Source of the DNA: Liolophura sinensis
Lineage: Eukaryota > Mollusca > Polyplacophora > Chitonida > Chitonidae
Assembly: GCF_032854445.1 (NCBI RefSeq)
Contig: NC_088297.1
Span: forward strand, 14,003,335-14,067,334
Direction: 5' to 3'
DNA: 64,000 nucleotides
The position numbers and the translations under genes are program-made. The notes under the pieces are model-generated. The model worked only from the letters and a program-made list of their open reading frames with translations. It was not told where the DNA came from and ran no database searches. The stretch's first letter is position 1. Every line of letters starts with the position of its first letter. Below, piece after piece: positions 56,011 to 64,000 of the stretch.

Positions 56011-56211
56011 ATTACAGATTAACCGGTGCACTACTTAAGAAGTTAGTTATTTGGTCATCTGGTTCAGAGGTTGGTAAATTGTTGACCAAGTTGACCTTAA
56101 GTCAGTTGGTAGGTCGAATAAGTGATTTTGTAAATGATGGTTAATATTACCATCACTTGCTTGAAGCAGAATCTGTCTGAATCTGTTATTTAGATGTAAA
56201 GTTGACAAACT

Positions 56212-56640
56212 ATGTACCCTAATTCTTTAAGATATTTACATATTGAGGAAACTTTGAATTCAACTCCATATACTTTGATTGGTATGTACTCTATTTCCTT
56301 CACAAAAAAACAATGTGAATTAACAATAAGAGTTACGATGGGGTTTCTGTGGACATCACTTCTGCTGACACAACCTCATTCTGATTCTGATCAAGGCAGT
56401 ATTACAATGGCGTTTCTGTGGATATCACTTCTGCTGACACAACCTCATTCTGATTCTGATTCTGATCAAGGCAGTATTACAATGGCGTTTCTGTGGATAT
56501 CAATCCAATCAACACAACCCCACATAAAACATTCTGATCAAGGCAGAGATACGCTGGCGTTTCTCTGGATATCAATTTTGCTGACACAATCTCACACAGA
56601 ACATTTTGATAAAGGCTTAGTTAAGATGGCGTTTCGGTGA
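56212..56640 (+). other. Open frame of 142 codons over 24-residue repeats (coding status unknown)
   Basis: The frame reads imperfect repeats of the form MAFLWISLLLTQPHSDSDQG over about four units of a 72-bp tandem repeat. Unit lengths are 69, 75, 72, 72 and 72 bp, all multiples of three, so the frame persists. Each unit has a hydrophobic segment and a polar segment. There is no family match. It is probably a satellite artefact but is reported for the frame-preserving lengths. Confidence 0.3.
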
Positions 56641-57570
56641 ATATGAATCCCGCTGACACAAATCCGCATGAAACAATCTGGTCAAGGTATAGTTACGATG
56701 GAGTTTATGTGGATATGAATCCCGCTGACACCTTACATCAAACAATTCCAATATGAATCCCGCTGACATCTTACATCAAACACTTCCAATATGAATCCCG
56801 CTGACACCTTACATCAAACAATTCCAATATGAATCCCGCTGACATCTTACATCAAACACTTCCAATATGAATCCCGCTGACACCTTACATCAAACACTTC
56901 CAATATGAATCCCGCTGACATCTTACATCAAACACTTCCAATATGAATCCCGCTGACATCTTACATCAAACACTTCCAATATGAATCCCGCTGACACCTT
57001 ACATCAAACACTTCCAATATGAATCCCGCTGACACCTTACATCAAACACTTCCAATATGAATCCCGCTGACATCTTACATCAAACACTTCCAATATGAAT
57101 CCCGCTGACATCTTACATCAAACACTTCCAATATGAATCCCGCTGACACCTTACATCAAACACTTCCAATATGAATCCCGCTGACATCTTACATCAAACA
57201 CTTCCAATATGAATCCCGCTGACACCTTACATCAAACAATTCCAATATGAATCCCGCTGACATCTTACATCAAACACTTCCAATATGAATCCCGCTGACA
57301 CCTTACATCAAACACTTCCAATATGAATCCCGCTGACACCTTACATCAAACAATTCCAATATGAATCCCGCTGACACCTTACATCAATCACTTCCAATAT
57401 GAATCCCGCTGACACAACCCTACATCAAACATTCTGATCAAGGCAGAGTTATGATTGGGTGTCTGTGGATACGAATCCCGTTGTCACAACGCCAAATGAA
57501 ATAATCTGATCAAGGAAGAGTTTCTGTGGAGTTTCGCTGGATATGAATCCCGCTGACACAACTCCGTCTG
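56330..57570 (+). repeat. 72-bp tandem repeat with an internal 38-bp derivative array
   Basis: Parent units (GATATGAATCCCGCTGACAC, then a CATTCTGATCAAGGCAG block and a TGGCGTTTCTGTGG block) occupy 56,330-56,740 and 57,400-57,570. Between them about 18 copies of a 38-bp unit (CAATATGAATCCCGCTGACA, then CTTACATCAAACA) run from about 56,740 to 57,410. The short unit corresponds to the first half of the parent. Copies differ at two positions only, GACACC or GACATC, and CAATTCC or CACTTCC. Confidence 0.93.
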
Positions 57571-58095
57571 ACACAATCTGAGAACAACTGTTACGATCCA
57601 TAGAACGACACACGACGTTAACTAATTAAACAATACCCATATTGCCTAGGCGGTGACAGAAATTTGTCCGCCTTTGTTGGGATGAAAAGTAGTAGATATA
57701 TAGCTGTGACGCGCAGTGTCACCAAAACCCTATGGAAATCATTGGAACCACCTTCCGGCACTTGTCACAGCTTTATACGACAGTGTCTTTAAAGACCTTA
57801 CTATCATGCATAACCAATCAAAGTTATCAAATACATCAGAAATCTGTTTCAGAAAACCTCCTTACTAGTACATTTACGATTAAATCAGTCACTTTTATAC
57901 CACCCCTAAACCATGAATGGGCGATCAAAGTTGATAATTACAAGACATATAACCAGTTCGGTAACAACTTGATACGAACTTGTAAGAGATACATATTGTA
58001 TATAAATTGTCATTATAGCTTGTAACGTGTGAGTTACCAATAATGGCAGCTGGGTTATGTTTGATTTGCTCACGACAGCACCATGTATATGAATA
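57571..58095. other. Anonymous sequence
   Basis: No gene or repeat recognised. A 97-codon plus-strand frame at 57,732 has no family features. Confidence 0.4.
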
Positions 58096-58615
58096 TCATT
58101 GCTTATTGCTCCCAGCCCCGTGCTAAGCGAAATTAGATCCAACTATTTTACAGACTCACTAGAGATGATGAACGCTCTGTCCGTATTGCTCACCGTGTGC
58201 TATACCCACTGTATAGAAGCTTAGAAAAAAGGTGTTTGCTGCAGTCTCCTTGAAACACCAGGGGCCGAATTCATAAAAGTCGTTTAAGGTGTGTGCAGTT
58301 AAAACGCGCTTATCTTTTACACGGAGGATAAAACACTATTGTCCGCGGACGGCTAAACGACTGTCTAAACGATAAGTCAGGAGCTTCGATGATCGTCCGT
58401 TTAGCTGTCCGCGGATTACTTGTGAATGAATGCCTGTCGTCTCATTGTTCGGTACGGTATGCGTGGTGTAAGACGTCATAAAAGTAAGTATAATACAAAT
58501 AGACAGCGGGAGTGAAACATACTCAAACAGCGCCAACAGTGTGATGTTTGAAATATGGTCACACTAAACCGACGATACCACGCTGAATATACTGTGCATT
58601 TCCAATTCATCCAAA

Positions 58616-59780
58616 ATGTCAGGAAAGAAGAGAGGAGAAATTTTTTCCTATGAGCAGCGAATGGGTCTCATTGAGATAATTAAGATCGACCACACTGTCG
58701 TAGAAGATAAGAGTTGTGACACATCGGCCAACAGAAAGAAGCAGGGAGCATGGGAGAAAATCTCGAGCGACCAAAATCGTCTGCGAAGGATCTACGAGAG
58801 TTGTGGAGGAGGATGAAAACAAAGGCAAAAGCGATGGTTCGAGCGAAAAAAATCGATCTGCACAAAACTGGTGGTGGAGCGGCTGATGTTGGTGAAATTG
58901 GCCCTGAAATCATGGCTATCTTGGCAATCATTGCTGCGGATCTGGAGCAAATACATAACGATGTAGATGATGATGCAATGCCAATGTTTGAAGGATTGGC
59001 ACAAACACAAACAGACATTGATAATGTTACAGCATCGACTAGCACGGCGGACTTACAAGAAAGGTATTTCAAAACTTTTCATCGCAATGTGGTATCTTGA
59101 TAGTACAGTGATTATTACAGCTTTTATTTTCTGACTTATCCAGCAACGGTTGTGTGCCTCATAGAACTGTCTGCAGTATAATTTTCACTGTAAACCGGAC
59201 CTTATGTGCAGATTGTATGGTGAATCAGGAAGGAAAGAATATTCCAAAGTGTTTAATTCCGAACAATAAATGGGCACCATAGCAGGTTTTTCTTCTTAAA
59301 ACATTGTTATTTATTCTTTAAATAATCAAAGTACATATATCATTGTTCTATTACAGGGCAAATCGAGAATATTCCGAGAACATTTCTTCTGCCGAAGAAC
59401 ACGAGGAACTAGAAGGTCGTGGCGCCCTTGATATAACGCAGAATACCCAACCATCCAAGCCTACCCTCATATCAACTGGGTAAGATGTGTTTCTTAAAGG
59501 GTTGCACTTCGCACTTGAGCTGCTGTCATCTACATTGTTCATATGTATTCCTTACTGCACTTTTCAGGAAAAAAAGACATCCTCAACAGCTACACGTCAT
59601 GAGTCGGGACCGGTACTGCAGAAGACGACTGAAGTATTTTCTTACCTAAAAGAGGAACATGAAGCAAAGATGGCGTTGATTGAACTTCAAAAAGAGGCAG
59701 CAATATGCAAACGAAAAGCCTACGAAGCGAAATCTGATTACTACAAAGAAAAACTTAGACGCAAGCGTATTGAATTGTAA
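58616..59780 (+). pseudogene. Harbinger Myb/SANT-like protein (element 2)
   Basis: Likely exons are 58,616-59,063, 59,357-59,479 and 59,578-59,780. Exon 1 starts MSGKKRGEIFSYEQRMGLIE and continues with SANT features (KKQGAWEKISS). After a one-base shift near 58,760-58,780 it reads AKDLRELWRRMKTKAKAMV and DLHKTGGGAAD, the same KTGGG signature as in element 1. Exon 3 is a charged helix (EEHEAKMALIELQKEAAICK). The phase from exon 2 to exon 3 fails by one base, possibly in the A7 run at 59,579-59,585. The role would be DNA binding with the transposase. Confidence 0.75.
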
Positions 59781-59840
59781 AATGATTTCTATCTTTGAAT
59801 TAAATAAGACATTGTCCAGAAACTGTTTGCTTTGTTTTGC

Positions 59841-61217
59841 TCACTGATGGAAATGTTGCACAACGAATCTCTGTCGAAATAGGTTGCCTCGTAAGTCCGC
59901 TTCAACCGCGTTCAGTGGTCGAATTGGTTCCTCAAGGTTTTGTCTCGGCAGGTCTGGCTCAGGCTCAGGCAGAGGATCATGTCGTCGTCTTGCCAGGTTA
60001 TGTAAGCAGGCAGTTGCAACTATAATAGCCATGTTGTGATCCAGCTGAAATTGAAGCGGCCATTAATGTACACGTATTGAAATTTAAGTACTGTATATGA
60101 AATAAAGCTGAAATAAAAGTGACTTATGTGAGGGAACGTTATTATTTTAATGTCGTCAGAAAATATTCCACGTCACACCGGACTAAACCACCGTATTATA
60201 ATGGATTCTACTTTGAAACAATTTTAGAACTCCTTTCATTCAGGAAAATATTAAGCAAAAACGGATAATATTTTTTCAATGATTTCCAAGCAGTTTCTGC
60301 GGACAAATCGTTTATTGTGGTTTTGTGAAATAAACTGACATTGCATTTACTTACTGAACGCCTCAGATGCATTCCCTTGGAAATGCATGGAAATCTTTTC
60401 TTCCAAATCCCAAATGCTCTTTCAATCACTCCCCTGGTTCTTCTCTGAGCAGTATTGTAACGAATCTCTGCTGGTGTCATCGGATTGCGAATAGGAGTGA
60501 GCAAAATACCTTGGCATTCTCCTGTCTGGAATTTACGGAATAGTTCCGACTCCTCAAATACCCGAGAGTCATGTGCTGAACCATACCATCTGGCAACAAC
60601 GTTCGTGAAGATAAGTTGATGGTCACACATAAGCTGACAGTTGAGGCTGTAATATCCGTTCCTGTTTATAAACCGTAAAGCATCCCTGCCACCAGGATTT
60701 ACATTTGCTACATGGGAGTCATCGATAGGGCCAATAACACCAGGGAAATGCGTAATCTCATAAAACCCCTTGCAACTACTCGTCTTTCTTGCAGTGTGTC
60801 GGGGAAATGAATAAACTGCCTTTTCCTGGCACAAATCGCGGCAGTGACACGATGAATAGCCCTGCAACACGACGCTTGTGACACTCCACACATGTCCCCA
60901 ACATCGATCTGAAACGATGCTCTCGCATAGAATCGTAATGCAACTGTTAACTGTTGAAGAGGAGTTAGTGCATGATTCCTCCTGCTTGCGGGCAGCAGGT
61001 CATCTTGTAATAAATTCAGCAGCCAACGAAACGATTCTTTGGAGATCCTGTAACGTCTGATGAATTTTGTATCATCGTATTTCTCTAAGGGATTTATTCT
61101 ATTCTCAAAAACCCTGACGGCATGCCCATGATCACGGCGCATCTGTACCTCTTCCCCTGCCTCGTCCTGAGCAAACTCTAACACTGCTAGGGCATCCATG
61201 TCAGCACCGTTCTGCAC
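59841..61217 (-). pseudogene. PIF/Harbinger transposase (element 2), frameshifted and missing catalytic aspartate
   Basis: Exon 1 (61,217-60,355) has the helical domain (LRFYARASFQIDVGDMCGVS). A one-base loss in the run 60,762-60,765 follows, then the first catalytic block (FPGVIGPIDDSHV), VVARWYGSAHDSRVF and the glutamate helix (TRGVIERAFGIWKKRFPC). The second block, GDSGY, is absent: the sequence passes from QGI directly to LLTPIRNPMTPAE. Exon 2 (60,044-59,841) has AIIVATACLHNLARRRHD. It is joined through donor TTCA|GTAAGT and acceptor TTTCAG in phase 0. Without the second aspartate it cannot catalyse transposition. Confidence 0.85.
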
Positions 61218-61514
61218 TAAACTTAGAGCGATTCCCTATGTAAAGTACTTAGTCGGAGCAGTTAAACATACCCCTCACTGACGATTAAACATTCCTTTGT
61301 TGTTTAGACGCGTGTGGTTAAATTTTGATCGGGTGTCATTTAATCACATCTTGTGAATCGGCGACTAAGATTAAATAGGCGATGATCGCATGATTAGTGC
61401 TTTTACACGCGTGTGAACTTTAAAACACCTTTATGAATTCGGCCCTAGGTTTTTGAATCAATAACATGTGACGCAGATTGAAATCATCAATAGAATTGAT
61501 CATTTCATAGAATC

Positions 61515-61763
61515 CGTGGCCCAGTTCGTTAGCGCGCTAGCACAGCGAATGGCCTAGGAGTCTCTCACCAATGCGGTCGCTGTTAGTTCAAGTCCAGTTC
61601 ATGCTGGCCTCGTCTCCGGCCATGCGTCGGAAGGTTTGGGAGCAACCTGCAGGTGGTCTTGAATTTCCACCATAATACTGGACGTCATCGTATCAGTGAA
61701 ATATTCTTGAGTACGGCGTAAAACACCAAATAACAACATAATAACATCAAATAAATGAATATA
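61515..61763 (+). mobile_element. Full-length tRNA-derived SINE with 10-bp target duplication
   Basis: The same family as at 1,257. The head is GGCCCAGTTCGTTAGCGCGC, the body includes GTATCAGTGAAATATTCTTG and GAGTACGGCGTAAAACACC, and the tail is AAATAAATGAATA. TCATAGAATC repeats at 61,505-61,514 and 61,764-61,773. Confidence 0.9.
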
Positions 61764-61789
61764 TCATAGAATCTAACAAATACAGAATG

Positions 61790-62489
61790 ACATAAACGAT
61801 ACTCTGCAGAAGCTCTCATGTTTCTGCCAAGAACGAGCATATATTGTTACCATTTGTTAAAACTTGGATGGTTTACTTTTGTTTTGGCTTCCTTGCTGGG
61901 GTAATATGTTACATTCAAAAGTCGTTTCCTCACTCTCTCTATGACTTTGAGATATGGAGTCCTTGGCCAGTTGCATAGAGAGATAGAAACTACATTCGAT
62001 TGTAAACCCTACAATTGAATTTTAAATGGCCTGTAAAAGAACATAACGCTACTTGCACAAGGAAATTGTAATGTGATTCATAGTACGCTAAATAAGAGTC
62101 GTACTTGAATGCGGCCTATATAAATGGGAAATGTACCAGTCAGTAACGGTTTCTTGTCATCAACTTAAAAAGAGTTCTAAATTATAATGATTTCACATCT
62201 AACAAAATGTCAGAAAAAAGTCCACATCTTTGCAAACCGAGTCGAAAATCGGTACCCATCAGAGTACTTGTACTTAACGTTAATTTTGAGGCGAATGTAA
62301 ATACTTAAAAAAGGAGTCGACCCGATTGTAATTTTTGATTGTGACCTACTGTGTCGATTGTAAGTTAAGTCTACCATCATGAACTGGGCTATCTTCAATC
62401 AACTTAAGCTAACGATACCTTTGTGCAAGCATCCCTTATTTCGATCCTGCAATGTAGCTTTTTATCCCGGCACAAATCGTGACTTCGCA
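61790..62489. other. Anonymous non-coding sequence
   Basis: No gene, RNA or recognised repeat. Confidence 0.45.
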
Positions 62490-64000
62490 TGAGGGACAGT
62501 TTTAAATTTGACAATATATATACTTGGACAGCAATATAACGAAGGGTCCTGCATATGGCGTGTACATATTTCGCCTTGTTGTTAGATCTTGCGTGTTGTG
62601 GGACGATTTCAGTCAACGTCATAAGTTACTACTGCTAAAAGTAATGTCAAGGTTATTCGATCCAACGACTTTTCTCCAAGTTTACAATGAGTATAATTCT
62701 CTTGTAAGTAAAATTGGACAGAGCGTACAGAATGTCTGGTGCTCTGCTTCATGATTGTGTCTAATTCCGCTTAACCCAGGAATAGGGCCTGTATATTCTT
62801 CGCGTTGAATTAGATCGCCACGTCGGATATATGAACAACTGCAATTAAAGTGCAACTGTGTTATATATTTTGTTATCGACAACTGATTTTCTAGCATGGT
62901 AAACAATTTCAATACTGTTTTCACTCAGTCGCCTAGAACATACCTTGCGTCTTTCCAACATCACTGAAAACTGCTGACTATTTCTCTTTCCATGATTCCG
63001 TCGTATGTTCGTATTTTATATACGTTCTGAGTTCTTTGGTGGTTTGTGTTATACGTCGTTTTGGAAACTGGCCTTGCGATTATTGATCTGGAACGTTCCT
63101 ATTGGTTGACGGCTGGTATACGAATATTTGTTTCAACGCATTGATTTACAACTTTATCAACAACTAATAAACTAGCTTGGTACACGATTTGGGTGCTAAT
63201 TTCATTCGCCTAGAACATCTTTTGCGTTCAAATTCGCCTCCCTCCTCTTCACCCACCTTGTGCCCCAAAAAGTAAGCGTTATTTCGAAAATCATAATAAG
63301 TATTAATTTATACAAATACCAAAATAATCATTAAATATAGCTGTTATTTCTGATTGATGACTGCTATACGAACGCCTAGATTATAAACATTTAAATATTT
63401 TAATACAATTCATGGCGTTTGATCAAATAATCCCGATATACTATCTTTCGGTGACAATAACATGTGTTATCGATTATAATGAAGGACATTTTGGTGTATT
63501 GCTATCCTGTCTATATCCTAGCTCTATGTATAGTTATAATGCGTAACATCAGAATTGCAGCAATCTCGCTCGTTGTAAAGGCGTTGTAGCCAAAGGCAGT
63601 CGTGGAGGTGATGAGACGGGTGGCGTGACATCACATTGGTACGAGACAAGTAGTCACTAGTGCCGCCACAAAGGTCCAACGAACAGTCCAAGTAAGGGAA
63701 GACCCCCACTCGTCAATCAGCTAGAAATGTATGCGTCTAACAAACATTTGTATGTCAACAGTTAACCAGTATGGACGATCCAGGTCAATAATCGCAAGGC
63801 CATTTCCAAAAACGACCTATAATACAAACCACCAAAGATCTAAGAAAGTATATAAAGTACGAAAATAGGACGCACTCATACGAAGAGAAGCAGTCAACAG
63901 TTTTCAATGGTGTTGGAAAGACGCAAGGTATGTTCCAGGCGACTGAGTGAAATCAAATACCCAACAATTTAATAAATCTGTGAGCTCGCTGAACACGTAT
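62490..64000. repeat. Family A copy with inverted arms (runs off the window)
   Basis: The left edge is GGGTCCTGCATATGGCGTGT at 62,546 and the core TCCGCTTAACCCAGGAATAG at 62,767. The left arm is 62,928-63,118. The right arm, 63,765-63,960, is its reverse complement (GTTCCAGGCGACTGAGTG against CACTCAGTCGCCTAGAAC). The loop is about 650 bp with no gene. The arm contains the empty form of the SINE site used at 1,257 (TTCGTATTTTATATACG). Confidence 0.8.

Larger units (their letters stand above)
58262..61445. mobile_element. PIF/Harbinger DNA transposon (element 2), 3.2 kb
   Basis: The terminal inverted repeats are GGGCCGAATTCATAAA at 58,262 and its complement ending at 61,445. They are flanked by CAG (58,259-58,261) and TAG (61,446-61,448), a 3-bp duplication with one change. 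Family A at 45,700 gives the empty-site context. Inside are a plus-strand Myb/SANT gene and a minus-strand transposase, convergent as in element 1. Both are broken. Confidence 0.9.
58096..61785. repeat. Family A copy hosting Harbinger element 2 and a SINE
   Basis: Left flank pieces (AGCCCCGTGCTAAGCGAAAT, AACGCTCTGTCC) and right flank pieces (GTGACGCAGATTGAAATCAT at 61,469) match family A elsewhere. With the two insertions removed the order agrees with 45,620-45,780. Confidence 0.6.

Overview
This window is eukaryotic, AT-rich and repeat-dense. It is most likely from a mollusc. The evidence is introns with GT/AG borders, BEL/Pao, jockey-like and L1-type retroelements, PIF/Harbinger, hAT, Tc1 and Polinton DNA transposons, and two short-interspersed-element families whose 3' ends resemble ones I associate with mollusc genomes. 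The mollusc call is an inference from repeat style; no host gene here settles it. Almost every long open frame belongs to a mobile element, and most are broken.

Layout. Positions 1-15,130 form a nest: a foldback-type repeat (family A) carries a tRNA-derived SINE with target-site duplication. A BEL/Pao retrotransposon (minus strand, about 2.2-14.64 kb) lies next to it or inside it. The BEL gag gene is split by a 7.7-kb PIF/Harbinger element (6,654 to about 14,340) with a seven-exon Myb/SANT gene and a convergent three-exon transposase. From 15 to 30 kb the sequence is mostly anonymous. It holds two SRCR-like exon remnants (16,580 and 23,490), a dead Tc1 transposase, a decayed jockey-like LINE and more SINEs. 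From 30.3 to 45.3 kb lie Polinton/Maverick remains: terminal repeats, a detached zinc-finger ORF, a DNA polymerase B pseudogene split by a hAT element with a 6-bp duplication, a retroviral-type integrase pseudogene fused tail-to-tail with the polymerase by a deletion, and three unidentified minus-strand ORFs. Between the first terminal repeat and the rest is a triple nest: a 373-bp repeat, a SINE with a 12-bp duplication, and an ORF1-only LINE.

From 46 to 57.5 kb the only convincing host gene, four exons of a cysteine-rich secreted-type protein (48,201-51,422, plus strand), sits among three tandem arrays. A 59-bp array ends about 30 bp before its splice acceptor. A 28-bp array of about 4 kb starts just after its 3' end. 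A 72-bp array has spawned a 38-bp derivative. From 58 to 64 kb are two more family A copies; one hosts a 3.2-kb PIF/Harbinger element and a SINE, and the other provides the empty-site sequence for the SINE at 1,257.

The main story is layered transposition that can be ordered in time from duplications, interrupted reading frames and paralogous empty sites. Several breaks are single-base changes in homopolymers, so some elements may be less dead than the assembly suggests.
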